The notes below the pieces were generated by a model that ran no database searches, was not told the DNA's origin, and saw only the letters and a program-made list of their open reading frames with translations. A stretch of DNA of 64,000 nucleotides from Xiphias gladius (taxonomy: Eukaryota > Chordata > Actinopteri > Istiophoriformes > Xiphiidae), in contig NC_053418.1 of the NCBI RefSeq assembly GCF_016859285.1, forward strand, positions 18,873,329 through 18,937,328. Direction: 5' to 3'. Shown one piece after another: positions 1 through 14,713 of the stretch. The translations under genes were made by a program, and so were the position numbers. Position 1 is the first letter of the stretch. The number at the start of each line of letters is the position of its first letter.

Positions 1-3000
1 CATCCACTGACCCAGATGCTGCTCTTCCTTCAGAGGACTTAATACAAAGCAGATGCCGTGTGGATGGCACAGGTCTGTTATATAAGAGGCAAGGCAGTTT
101 TTTTTTGCTGGCATCATGCGTTGTGCCAATCCTGACCCCAGGGGTTACAGGGGGACCAGGGATCTGTCTATCACAGCAAAAGGCAGCATGGAGTGCCTGG
201 CGCAGACCTGTGACATTGATAAGGCTGGGAGTCGGAGTCCATGTAGAGAGGTGCAAAGAGACACAGTCATATACGTGTGCACACACACACACACACACAC
301 ACTTTTGCCAGGGCTGCCACATTCAGCATATGCATCCAAAATGCAAGGTCTCAGTGCTCAGCTTGACAGCTGGGTGACAGGCAAGGACACTGGAGAGCTC
401 TGAAATGTAAGAAAACAAGCTGTCAATCACAAATATCCTTGGCCAAATGAACAGAAAATGATGGCCGGGGCAAGGACTCTGGGATCTGGCGCTCTAACAA
501 GCCACAGACAACACCACAACTAAAGAGACTTCACATTCTGAACATCCAAAATTAATTTTATTGACTTATTCTGTGATTCTGACCTCAGTCAGCTGACTCT
601 TCTTTTATAATGCATTACTTTGTTTCTTGGAACACACACAGCAGCCAATAAATACGTATTACCTACTATATATAGTATTTGGTTAAATATGTGATGCACA
701 TCATTACATTCATCCACAACAGAACAACAATACATTGTCAAATGTTCTCTTTAATTAGTCATCAAGCTCAAATGAAAATTAACCTTTGGCCTAGAACAGC
801 CCTGAATCATTCTTCACAAACAATTAGGTACAAATTCCCAAAGCTGTTGTTTAAATCGGATTACTATCTCGCTAAGCCTTGACCTTGAACCTGCTTTCAC
901 CATAACCATTTTTGTCCAGTACATAATACTTCCAGCTAACTTCTCTCTTACTTTCAATATGCAGTCAATTAGAATTATGGATCTCTTGCAAAAGCAGGCT
1001 TTGTGCATTCCAGGAACGTTTCTTAGCACTTGGCATTGAGCTACAACTGTTTCTTTAAGTCCACTTGTTTCACCAGCTAAGCTCAGATCAAAGATAAAGG
1101 GAGCAGTGTATAGGCAACACACATACACTCAGCCAATGTACACACAAGTATAGAACATGTCAAGTATCCTATCCGTATCCACTTGCAATCACTCAGTCCT
1201 TTCTTTCTGCTGAATTCTGCTAATTCTCTCTATCTTAATTCTTCTTGGGAGACAAACTCCTTTCCCTTTATATCTGTGAAGGATAGCTCATCACTAGACA
1301 GCCTTCTCAGCAAGCTCAAAAATGATAAGCATCATGACCAGTCACAGTGATAATATCAGCACTAATCGGTGGTGGTTTGACCCCGTCACCTGTCAGTCCT
1401 TCTTGACACAGCCTACCAGTGCTAGGACCCCGGCATTACATCAGATCCCTTGCAGACACACTACGCACACACAGTCACTCACTCACTGATCTATTGGATA
1501 TCCCCGTCAGAGTTGCTTAGGAGGTGTCTGGTTGCAGGGCTGCTCCTGTGGTCAGTGCTTGCTGCTGATGCCTCTAGGGTTTCTCCTGACAGTGGTCTCT
1601 GTGCCGTAATGTTTAGCATCAATTATTCACTGCAAGCCTAAGACTTAACAGTGAGAGGATGTTAGTAAACATGACAAAGCAGGATTCATGGTATAGAACG
1701 AGTCAGATGATTGGGTAGTTGACATACGTATGTATATGTTATCACAAATGTGACCTTACAGACTGTCAGGTTTGACAGTGAGTGACTTAAACTTCTCTCT
1801 TTTTAACTGGGATATATGTCTCAGTTCTTTGTCTTATTAAATACAGTATCTGTCATCCCTTTTTGCCACAGGGAGCTTCATGAGGTAAAGTACCAGGCTC
1901 CATAATTGAAATCAAGGACTTTGCCTTTTCCCCTAGTTGTTCCACTGAGAATACTTGGTATTGGGTAGCTTTAAAAGTGGAAAGCAATACTCTTACTTCC
2001 TTTTTGGTAGAGGGTGTGTGGGATAATAGTCTGTAGAGTTTTAATCAAGGGCTTTCCCATGTGGCATCCCTGCCCTGAGGCTTCCCTGGTCCTGAAACGC
2101 CTTTGGTGAAGAGCCTGTGGTTATATCTGGCAGTTAGTTACATGCACACGCGTACACACACACATACACACACACAGAACGTGATCTCCAGTTGTCTGAC
2201 ACTGCGAGGCCTGCAGTGGGATCTCATTCATCAATCTTACAGCTCTGGTTGGTGATCTGGAGTCAGTCTGACCACAAAAAGAAACTGCTCTGTCATTAAC
2301 ATCAACTAATATAACAGTGTTCCTGGAATGTTTGTGTGCCTCCTCAGTACACATTCACACTGAAAACCAACCCTGCAAACAGACAGTATGACTGATGCTG
2401 ACAGAGAAGCAGATAAGTAAACAGCAACACACAGAGACAGTTGGTGTGGTGGTCAGTAAGGCATACAGAAAGAGGTGATAATGAGTCTTCGAATATATCA
2501 ATCAATCTGTTAATCTTTATTGATGTAGATTGTAAGGGATGAGTGCTCAGTCAGTCCTTTAGGGTTGTAAACACACTGGTAAATGGAAGTACCATGTGGT
2601 TGGATGGCTGCGGTTATTATTCAGAGGTCAGACTAAATATGAAAATGCCTAATTTGAGCAGGCAGAGACAGAGTTCAAAGTATCTTCCAAAAAAAGTTTA
2701 TTGAAGCCCTTGATAATTTAAAATAAAAAAAATAAATAAATGGAGCAAATCTAATAAAATAAAACCTTATAATACTACTACTGTGACATTTAATGCATAT
2801 AAACAAATTGTTTCTCCTGTTATAGAATGGCTGCTGTATTAGTTCAGTTTATATTTATAAGTCTCAGGCTGCATGTTTGGCCAAAAACCACGGTCTCTCC
2901 TGTTTATTGGATTGTTTTCTGTTTGAGCTGCACTCCATGCTAAGTGATGCCATCATCACAATGTGAGTCGAGCCCTACCTCAGAAACCACCCACCGTCCG

Positions 3001-6000
3001 TTCTCAGCCCAACGTAGCCATGGCTGCCATACCCAGTCAGCTCACAAGCCCATAATTGCACTTCACATGCAGTTTCTGCCTCTGGTATTTTTAGATCAGT
3101 GAATGTTCTCGCCATACAGAGGAGTTGGGGAGAAGAAATTAAGAAACTTAATAAGCGAGTAGAGCTAAAACATACATCATTAAATCTGACAAAAGCCTGT
3201 TTTACTCACTGGGCTTATTTTGGAGAGCTCTACCCAAAAAACAGAATTCTGTTTATTTTGAAGGGAAAAACAGAAAACCTACCATTAGTCCAACAAGAAG
3301 TTGGAGAAAGATTTTTGGGAAATGAGGATGGCAGTCCTGAATTGCAGCCAAATTATGCCATTCCACATAAGGAGAACTAGAACGCACTTGAATTAATACC
3401 TCTCTAAAGAAAAAAAATGCATGAGGTCAGCCTTTCAGCTATTGTCAAACGATACTTTTCAAACCAGGCATTTCTCCTTTAGGGGCTAGAGGCTGCCAAT
3501 CAAGTGTGCATTTTACTGTGAAAAAAGAAACAGAGAGAGGCGTATTGTCCATATGACCGTGGTCGGCTGCTCTTAAGTTGAGCCAATGGCATTTCACATC
3601 CCTAAAGAAAAACAAAAGTTTTTTCTTCTTAGGAAATAGTGGGAGGGAAGGGATATAGAAAAAGGAAAGTGGTTCCAATTGAGTAGGAACCAGTGCGTAG
3701 GCAATTTAGAGTGTTTTCCAGTTTTAGCATTGGCTGACTGATTAGCTTGTATGACACACAGTGATGGAGGCAGACAGAAAAGAACTTTCAGGGGATTAAA
3801 CAAGGTTGTGCTCTCCACAGCCTCACAGACCAAAGGGCCAAATTAGAAAGGGTATTACTTCATTGCATGTAACTGGTTGGGCTTGGACGAAATGCTAATT
3901 GCATTTCAAAAGAGTTCCCAAAACAGAGAGGCAACCCAGAACGGGGGTGTATTTTCATTGGAGACGAAGCGGGACTTTACGATTCACTGACCAGCACACA
4001 ATTTTAAGGAGCAGGCTTTTGTTCACTCATGCTCTTTTTTGTGTTTTGTGTGCATTTCCAACATTGCCACAGTTCTCTATTCTTTTGTTACTCCCACTTT
4101 CTGCTATGCCAGCCTCCTCTCCAGCTGAATCCAAACCATCCTATTCAGACTCCCTCCTTTTCTCTCAGCTCTACTCTATCACTCCTAAACAAGGACACGC
4201 ACGGAACACACATCCTTGGTACAGTAGGTGTGGGACAGCCCCTCTTTCAGGCCTTTGCGGCATTGGAACACTATAGGCCAGATGGCAGGATTGATGAGGA
4301 AGCAAATTCCTGAACAAGTGTGGTCAACCGATCTTGCTTATTGTAGAGAAAAATAAGAAAAATAATTTTAAAAAGTAATATTCATTGCCTACATAAAGGT
4401 AGTCATCAAGTTTGTTGTCTCACTGATTCACTGACCCAGTCATTCACACAACTGTTTGTTACGTAACAGTGAATATAGGATGGGGCACTTATAAGTGTGT
4501 ATCCATTGTTAGTGTACATGACATACATGTGTGTGTGTGGGTCCTGCCACAATTTCTACACAAATACACTAATCAAACTCAGAGGCATCTTATCTTACAA
4601 ACAATAACTGACATTTCAGTCCAATGTGAAACATTTTTCTTCAAAGGTGCTTCACACAAAGATGCAGGGTGTGTTTTCTATTTACTACCGAGTGATCTTT
4701 ATCTCTTGAGATGTTTTATTTACAGAGCTATAGTCTATGATGACAGGCATCAAGAGAAAGTGTATGAATACATCTTCTTACAACAATAAACACACCATGC
4801 CACATCTCAGCCATGTTGGATGAACCACCCCTACCTACTCAAGGAATTCCTCTGCCATGAACAACTACTGTACATTGAAGAAAATGAGAGATAAACAGAG
4901 AAAGAGAATGGGGGGGCAACGACTAAGAGTCCGTGAGCTACATCAACTGGTTTATGTTTTAGATAGGAACTGTGACTCTTTTATATCTCCCACTCACTCT
5001 TTCTCATTCTCTCTCTCACACAAACAAAGACCCTAGTGAGAGGCAAGGGGAGTACTAAAAAAGAAGGAAGGGTATAGGGATGGATAGCCATGATCTCCTT
5101 CCAGCGTGACCCACTCAACTTGTCTAAATTAGTACAGGAAGCAGGGGGCACTATGGGATGTGTTCCACGTGGCTCCCTCAAAAACATCAAGGCACAGGGC
5201 AAAACTCATAAGGATTTATGGCCAGACACAGGGACCTACAGAGGGGTCTGTGCATTTACAGATCGGATCAGTGAAAATCAAGCAACACTATGTGAGCAAG
5301 TTTATTTCTTGGGTATTATAGAACATTCAATGATTTAAAAAAAAACAAACAAAATCCCAAAAGAATACATGCTTTAAACAGTCCTTGAAACTTAATTTAA
5401 TTTGTACAGAGTCTAACCAAGCTAATGTAACGAGAGGAAACAGCCTTCCTAAAGGTTCTTTTACTTTTCTTTGTTTTAATATCTGAGAAAAGGATGTTGC
5501 TCTGTGTGCTTCCTGCACTGATTTTTCATGCAGTTTGCAGGTTGAAATGAAACATAGCTGCTTTAGTTTATCCGTATTTAAATGCAATTACCATAGAATA
5601 AAGTGGGCATATAACAGAAATATTAGAAATAAAATGATTGTTTTTCTATTTTAGATGGAGTGTTTTTTTTTGATAATAGTTTTACTATTACTTACTATTG
5701 TTTGGACTTAGTAGAAAAACTGGTACAGTACAGCTGCTAGGAAAGACTCTAAGGCTGCACTATCTAAGGCCACCAGCTTTTCTAACATCACAAGAGGTCA
5801 GAGTTCAAGTTTAATACTTGAATAGAGATGCTGGGAAGATGTAGGAGGGCTCCTCTTTGCCTCTACAGAGTGTGAGATATAACAATAAGTGTGTGTATGT
5901 GTACGTGTGTGTGTATGTATGAGTGTGTGATTATGAGAGTTGACAGCGAGGTCATGGCCGAGGGTTCACTGCAGCGACCGTACTGGAATCCTCTCACCGG

Positions 6001-8100
6001 GAACAATATGCGGTTGGTCAAGCCCACTAAAGAGACCTCAGGATTGTTGGCCACTGCTGAAGACCCACTACTTTCCTGTCCATCTGCTCCAAGGACAACA
6101 ACTACTAAAACATGATACTTTCTCCCCTCTGCGTAAGCATGAATTGTCAAATGATTTTTGAAAACAAAGTATTAAAATACCAGAGAACATTATAAGAGAC
6201 TTATTTATGACTTGAATTTGTCCATTCACTAAATCTATCATCAACTTCACCAGGGTTTGCAGACATGGTGGTATCAGAAATGATCATCCCAGTCAAAATA
6301 AACAACAGGATGACATGCATAAAATAGCATAGGCACCGTATTATTTCTCATTCAGGACATAGTAAATTTTCATTGGAAATTAGCTCACAATTATTTTCAA
6401 TTCTATGAGAATGGCATAGATCTGTTTATTTTATCTCATTTTGGTGTTAATAATTTTCCTACTTTTTTATTTTCTTCTTTGACTCTACAGCACTCTCCTG
6501 GTCTCTTCAATGTCTCCTTGTGGAGTTGAGAGCCTTAATTATACTGTCTGCCCACAGCAGTGGCTTTTTTCTCCACATTGGACAAATATCACGTAATCGA
6601 CAAGCGATATACTGAAATGACACCAAAAACTGAATGAGATGGCTTTAAAATAACTTCTGTTTAAGAATGATTATCTCTAAAGCACAGAAAAAATTAATCT
6701 GATCTGGTCACCATGCTCAGCATAGAAAACTGTTAAATCTAAAAAGCGCAAAAACCTCATGACTACATGTGCTTGTGCAAACATTTTTGTTCTTTGTCCC
6801 AGTTTGTCTAATGCTTCTATTTTCCCCCAATAATTTTTTAGTGGATTTAAAAAGCATGGGGAAACCCTCTGCATATCAGCTGTGCATGCACAAATGTGTG
6901 GTTAAGAATCTGTTGCTCCAAAAATTGGGTTTGATGTTTAAAAATGTTAACATCTATACTTCATAAACTCAAATAAGCATACAGTGAGTCCAGTCAGCTC
7001 CCAATATTGTGCGAAAGAGGCAGGTTTGTTGTATAAAGTACATCTGGACTGTCTTGCACCATAGGATTATGAATTGTTATACTGCACGGTACTTCTGGAA
7101 GAAATGGTAATTTGAGAGAGAGGTGGGAAAGTAAGCGCAACATTTTGTGGAAATGAAAACCAGACCATAACTAATCAGAGGTGTATAGTAGGTAAGTCTG
7201 CTGGTTTTCTCTTCCCACCTCATGAAAAACATAAATGCAGAACTCTCACTGAGGAGAAGACAACTATAATTTTTTTGTGTGTGTTTTTTAGTTTACTTAT
7301 AATAAGATGTGCTCAGTTAATAAATGAGGATATGGTAGGATTCAGAACACATGTATGAAAACAACCAGATAGCTTTTGGCTCAGGATAACTAGTGGAGAT
7401 ATGTCTAGGAAGTAATATGGAACCACTGTAGATCACAAAAAGGATCATGAATATCTGTACATGCAGAGTAACTATGAACCCATGCAAAGTTTTTACAAAT
7501 TTCCTTCATTTCACAGATAAGGACATCCTTTACAACTCTTGCACCCAACAGTGATCCATGGTGCACAGAAGCGAGCACAGCCTGTTGCAGGGCGGTGAAG
7601 TGTGTGGAGAGCTGTGCCCTCGTCTACTATTTCCCTCTATCCCCACACGGGGAGAATGCAAGTCCTCTCATCCCAGGCAAACATCAATCTCATCCTGTCT
7701 GCAATGTGCAACACTTTGGCACCTTTATTCAATGAACAAGCTCTGTTTATGGCACTGTCCACTTTTGTACTGTGCAGCGATTAGGGAGAGGAGACAGAAG
7801 GGGAGAGAGGGAGGCAGTAAAACAGTTTCCGCCCAGTGAATCACATTCAGACTTTCACACACAGGCGACTGGGGGCTGACCCCTGCCAGGCGATGACATA
7901 AACACTGACAAACAAAGGGCCTGGGCTCTGAGCAAGTGGTGAATCTCAGAGGATCCAAATCTACATAAACAGACTGACCGTGACATGTGGGTTTGGGATG
8001 ACGGAAATAGAGATCGAGGGTTTAAAGAAATAAAATTGTGAACGTTTCATGGCAAGTTTGGGTGCTTCTTTGCTAACAAAGAGGGACAACTGTAATTCTT
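1..8100. other. Left flank, no gene recognised
   Basis: AT-rich sequence with CA microsatellites (about 280-302 and 2153-2176). No open frame longer than about 125 codons and no recognised domain. In human the gene next to lysmd3 on this side is ADGRV1; none of its Calx-beta or GAIN/7TM exons were seen. Confidence 0.5.
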
Positions 8101-8339
8101 CAACTGATTGAACAATTACTCCCGTTTATACCATGATACATTTCAGAAACAGTTAACAGTGAAGGCTGGCGCTGAGGAAGAGCAGGTGTAAGTGCTGAAT
8201 GGTTACAGAAGCAGCTCCCTCCCTTCCTCCCCAGTGAGAAAAAAGGATTTAACGCTGCTGAAGCACCACTGAGGAGGCAACAAAAGAGATTTGCAAAGGA
8301 CGCACCAAGATGACATCATGTCAAATCAATTAGAGATAA

Positions 8340-9190
8340 GGTGGACATATTCAGTTATTCAAGGACTGAAAACCCCACCCTATCAACTGGTGTAAATTAT
8401 GGAGCCTGGAGTCAAAGAAGCAGCAGCACAATGAGGCTGCAGGCACCACTCGTTTATTTAACAGTATCAGCACATGTGCGCCACTCAAAGTGTGCCAAGA
8501 TTACTTATGGCCCGAGTAAGCCTATAGATTAGTCAACGGGGCCTTTATGAAAGGGTCTCCAGCTCACCATGTGTGGCAGTTCCCCCTGAATTGTTGTTTT
8601 ATTTCAGTGGGTGAGAGAAAACCCACACAAAGCGCAGTAATCACGCTGGAGATCCTGGATGTAACCATGGAAGCGTTTGTCTCCGTCCTCAATGGGCTAC
8701 CCGGCCATTCATTTACTGATTGCGCTGAATCAATATTTAGGCTTTTCAATTTTATTAGCTGCTCCGAGGGAGATTTCTGGCACAGTGCAAAGAGAAATTA
8801 GCAGTGGCCAACCACTTTTAATCGTTTTCTTATAGTGTTATACAATATGTCTGCTTTAGCTGTCTGGCATAATTGATGACGAGTATCGCTTCTCGCTTGT
8901 TTCCTTTATTCTCTGCACTATTAATGTGCCACTGGCAAAAGCCCCCGGAGTCACCAATCATTACTGACCCACTTACCGAAAAATAAATCCCAGCCGTTTG
9001 AATTGCCTAAGAGACAGTATAACCATATGTCACAAAGCGATATGATCGCACCCTCAAGTCTTTCAATGAAACGAATCCAGCAAAGTTTTGCTGGGCGCCA
9101 CACGTCTTTACTATTAGCCTGCTCACAATGACACATTGAGAAACACATTTGAAAAGAGACAGAAAATAAATTATTCCAATTTACCTGACA
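8340..9190. promoter_or_regulatory. Candidate conserved non-coding element upstream of lysmd3
   Basis: About 850 bases of unique sequence without low-complexity tracts. It is dense in homeodomain-type cores (ATTTTATTAGC, GAAATTAGC, CTATTAATG, CATAATTGATG) and other factor-like words. The look is that of vertebrate developmental enhancers, and the human region beyond LYSMD3/ADGRV1 is rich in such elements. This is judged by eye; no alignment was made. Short open frames here have no recognised homology. Confidence 0.35.
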
Positions 9191-9229
9191 CCTTGCTTGG
9201 CCTCTCTGTCCAAGATAAACTGCTACAAT

Positions 9230-9900
9230 ATCTTTATTACTCAGGATTACATCGATGAGCGCTCCCGGGATCTTCAGCTCCTCCTCTTCTCAAACAGCAG
9301 TCAAATACCGCATCATTTTCTATTGCTGAATAAAAAAAAACTACTGAAATCTGTTATTCCTTCGGCAGCTTTGGGTTCCCGGTGAAAAACATGGGATGAA
9401 GCGCGTCTGTCATCTAACGGTACAGAAGCCGGGTGAAATAACAGAGATGGAGCGGTTCCCCGCTCTCTACACACAGATCCGGGCTCCTGCAGCCATGTGA
9501 GAGCTACTGTTGCTGCACACACGGCTCACTGTCCCAACAGAAAAGATTAGTTTGCGGCGCTACTGTGACTCCAGCTAGTCTCCCGGTCGATGCCTAATCA
9601 GACAGGATGTTTTAATCCCATTTGTCTCTTGAGGGTGCACAGTGTGGTGGCGGACAGCTCCACCCAGAGAGCCGAAGAGGCATAGACCCCGCGAGCAGTT
9701 GCTGTCCTTCTCGCCACTGCTGTTATCACTCCACGTGAATTTTGCAGATTTGTAGCTGAGTAACTTGAAATCTGACACAATTTGTCACCGACCCATATGC
9801 ACGCGGGTTTATAGGAAAATACCGCTTGCATCGTCGTCCACGTAGCCGAAAATGTTGTTCCCTGTTGATTTATAAATAGCTTTAAATACATCCTCGGCTA
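9230..9900. promoter_or_regulatory. Moderately CpG-rich block of unknown role
   Basis: CpG words such as CTCCCGGG, GAAGCGCGTC, TTTGCGGCGC and ACCCCGCG are more frequent than in the left flank. It could be a promoter for a divergent minus-strand transcript or a distal part of the lysmd3 promoter. No convincing coding exon was found. Confidence 0.3.
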
Positions 9901-10199
9901 AATATTCGGAGGGACAGTGGTAACCTATATGTTAATAATTTAGAGAAGAATTTACACCATTTACTATATATTTATAAGGAATGAATTGACTTTAACTAGC
10001 TTAGTTTTAACCTAGTTAAAAGTAAGCTAGCTTCTATTTTTATTAACAGTTAGTTTGGGTAAACTGTAAGAGCTAGCTAGTACAGATATGAATACTGAAG
10101 TCTGTATAGAAAAATAACCTGACACTAACTTCTATCCAAAAGTTTAGCTGGTGCTCAGTCTGCTCCCAAAGCGTAAGGATTTTATCAGATATTAAGTTA

Positions 10200-10745
10200 A
10201 CCTTTAGCGCCATCTTGCGATTACGAGTAAGGAGTTCGGAGTCATCAGTGATAACGTCATTACGTAAGTATTCTGTTGACGTGGCGTGAGCAATAGCAGT
10301 TCAACGGTAGCTAGCAGGTAGATACCAAGCCAACGGCAAGGTGAGACTGAAGATAATCCTCTGGAAGTAGGATGGACATTATTCAGGAAAATTGATTGAT
10401 TGGTGTTCACTTTTTTCAGGTAAAGGCAGTTGTTGACGACTTCCCCCACACATATTATTCATCAACTGTGACGACTGACCGATAGAACTGTACAAACCTT
10501 GTTAGCTATATTGCATAGTAGGACGCCAGTTACCACTGGTGTAGCCTGTACAGACGGTCCTCGGTTTACCAACTAGCCGAACTGTGGAAGTGCGCTGTGC
10601 ATGACACTTCTGTCAGCACAAGAACAACCCTTCATTTATGACACCGATTTTGTGGCTTAGAGAGACGTGTCTCTAAAGTTACGTTGTTATTCCTTGTGGA
10701 AGACGACATCGACCGGGCTTGTCGTAGGGTGAGAGCATTAGTATA
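10200..10745 (+). promoter_or_regulatory. lysmd3: Probable lysmd3 promoter and non-coding first exon region
   Basis: The coding exon of lysmd3 opens with an acceptor, so a 5' non-coding exon must lie upstream. This stretch has a YY1-like GCGCCATCTTG at about 10207-10217, CRE-like ACGTCATTACGT at about 10254-10265, another TGACGTGG at about 10277, and two good donor candidates: AAG|GTGAGA after 10340 and AGG|GTGAGA after 10728. The transcription start itself cannot be seen. Confidence 0.45.
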
Positions 10746-11483
10746 CTGTTTTAAAGCGAATTGCTTAGTTCAATAGCAACTAACCTTTGATTTTTGTCAC
10801 AATAACGTTAACTCTTTGCAAGCGTAGCTAGTTAATCACATCCCTCCGTGCTTGATAAAGAAGACTGTGTGGTTATGGTTAACACTTTGGATTGCTAGCT
10901 GCTAATTAAGCTAACATTACGTTGGTCAGGAGTCTGGCATTTGGTTCAAAATCGTAACCTGGAGTGAAATCTGCTTTGCATTGCTCACAGCAGATGTATC
11001 ACAGATCTGATAGGAGAATACCTGGATAACGTTATCAGATAAAATGTCAGATTAGCAGGTTATGTTCCCATGGCTATAATGGATAACGAAACTGAAATGT
11101 TACATGAACATAGGACCTTGACATCTCGAGGATTAAATTATTTGTAGCATTACTTATGATACTGGAAAGTGGATACAGTTTGTTTATTTTAGTATGCTGA
11201 ACATCCTCATTTTAACTGCCAGAACTGTATACTTAGTTTAAGTGAACTTCGCTGCTTCCTACACTTGTTAATTGCAGGTTTCAGAAAAGGAAATGCATGC
11301 TTGGTTTTGTATGATGTTATAAAGGTCACGTAGGCCAGCTTTCATTCACAGTCTCTTTATAAAGTATCTGTATGGTTTAATTTGTCACATTGGGGGTGAC
11401 ATTGACAGCTGTAATGGTGTTGTGCAAGTTCAGGATTTATTAGTAAAGCCTATCTCTGCTTTTCCCAATACAGTGAAGAAAAA

Positions 11484-13219
<1,736 letters not shown>

Positions 13220-13390
13220 GGAGACAACCATACAGGGGCTGGACCTGGACATCATGCTGGAAATGTGGTTAAATGAGATCCCCAGGGATCCGGTGTGGAC
13301 AAAGCAGCAGAGGGTGAACACGGCGGGTATGAGAAAACATAGCAAAGGATTATTACTTTACATACAAGTTTGTTGCTAACTCAGAGACTT

Positions 13391-13396
13391 AATAAA
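13391..13396 (+). promoter_or_regulatory. lysmd3: Candidate poly(A) signal of lysmd3 (proximal)
   Basis: This AATAAA lies 172 bases after the stop codon. Further AATAAA motifs at about 14401 and 14419 could serve a longer 3' UTR that would include the hairpin at 13878-13920. Confidence 0.4.
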
Positions 13397-13877
13397 ATTG
13401 GATGGATGTTTCCATTTTTTAACTTAACTTTTTGACTTAATACATCAATGCAATCTGTCTGACTGGGACAGTCACTTTACTGTGCAACAGTCATTTTTAT
13501 AGGGTTGACAGACTAGGAATAAGGGTGTGGCCACAATCATTCCTTGTGTCTGTCCATTTACGTTTATATGCTTTTCAACAAAAAGCATAGATGGGCTGAA
13601 CATGGGTCCAACTGTCTATGCCAGATGTGTGTCGCATGACAAGCAAATGTTATAATAAGCTGAACTAATTGGAACTGATGGAAAGGTTTCAGAGTTTCTG
13701 TCATCAGTGAAGCCAGGAGAACTCAGGGGATGTTTTTGTCATCACCTGGGCTGCTGCATTTTCCTAAAGCGCCATACAAATTGTGTCAAACAAGTTCAAA
13801 AACAAACCAAGAGAGAAAGCAAAACTCTAACCTCTTTCTTCTGTGATGGATCAGTGGCCATACCCTAAGACAGTCAA

Positions 13878-13920
13878 TAATTCTGTGGATTTGGTTTGAG
13901 AAACCAAATCCACAGAATTA
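13878..13920 (+). other. Perfect 20-bp inverted repeat with 3-nt loop
   Basis: Arms 13878-13897 and 13901-13920 are exact reverse complements, separated by GAG. It lies about 660 bases downstream of the lysmd3 stop, in a possible long 3' UTR or the convergent gap before polr3g. Confidence 0.95.
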
Positions 13921-14155
13921 CTCTCAGACTTACTCTGTTCCAACTGTATTTTTGCCATGTTAGTAATTTTTCAATACTATTTGTTGGAAAAGTATGATTG
14001 CTGCCATTGTGTTTAATACAGAATTAATTTATTTCACGACTATTGAGCATTCGTTTTTACTTACACTACCAGTATTGAGAGCTACCAGTTAAATTATGTT
14101 TCTGAAATTCAATGAAATTTGCTTGAATTTTTCTCCCTTTGATCTTGCCTGGAAC

Positions 14156-14159
<4 letters not shown>

Positions 14160-14184
<25 letters not shown>
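14160..14184. repeat. Poly-T tract between lysmd3 and polr3g
   Basis: About 25 consecutive T, followed by TTAATTAAAAAAAA. It could be the tail of a decayed retroelement on the minus strand, but no element body was recognised. Confidence 0.85.
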
Positions 14185-14186
<2 letters not shown>

Positions 14187-14452
14187 TTAAAAAAAAACAA
14201 CCTATGAGCACAGTGAGGAAAATGGAAAATGCACAGTATTCCCACAATGACTCACACTTGTATATTATGTGAAATTTTAGACTTTGTTATATAGCCCTTT
14301 TATTTTGTCACCGTGTTCACTTGGTATTTTATGACAAAGCGTTTTGTGTTGTTGACAGTATGTGCCTTTCAACCTGTGGAAATGTGCTACAGGCTGGAGA
14401 ATAAATACATCTATTTTGAATAAATTATTGTCAGTGTGCACATAGTTTGGCA

Positions 14453-14458
14453 TTTATT
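14453..14458 (-). promoter_or_regulatory. polr3g: Candidate poly(A) signal of polr3g
   Basis: TTTATT on the plus strand reads AATAAA on the minus strand, about 165 bases after the polr3g stop. It is within about 50 bases of the last possible lysmd3 signals, so the two 3' ends may meet or overlap. Confidence 0.45.
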
Positions 14459-14623
14459 TACATAAATCATTAAGGAAAGCTCCTCTCTCAAAAAATATCA
14501 CTCTGTTGAAGAGTATTTCCAACGTATCTACAATATTTAACGAATAGAAACAATCACATAATGATTGTTTACTTCAACAACCGTGTACGCTTGCTTGAGT
14601 TTGTATGGTTGAGTCATGCTGTT

Positions 14624-14713
14624 TCAGTATGTTGCTTCACCATCCATATTGTCATCACTGTCTGCAGCAAAATCTTCGCCATTGTCAAAATAGCTTTCTA
14701 TGTAGTCGTTATC
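14624..14713 (-). CDS. polr3g: polr3g coding exon 7 and stop
   Basis: Residues 187-215, with DNDYIESYFDNGEDF and the tail ending DGEATY, then TGA. The tail closely resembles the human end EATY. Confidence 0.92.
   Translation of the reverse strand, partial: DNDYIESYFDNGEDFAADSDDNMDGEATY

Noticed and set aside
9313-9891. Minus-strand open frames considered as a first exon of adgrv1
   Set aside because: No signal peptide or Calx-beta-like sequence, and no suitable donor in frame. They fit a CpG-rich non-coding block better.
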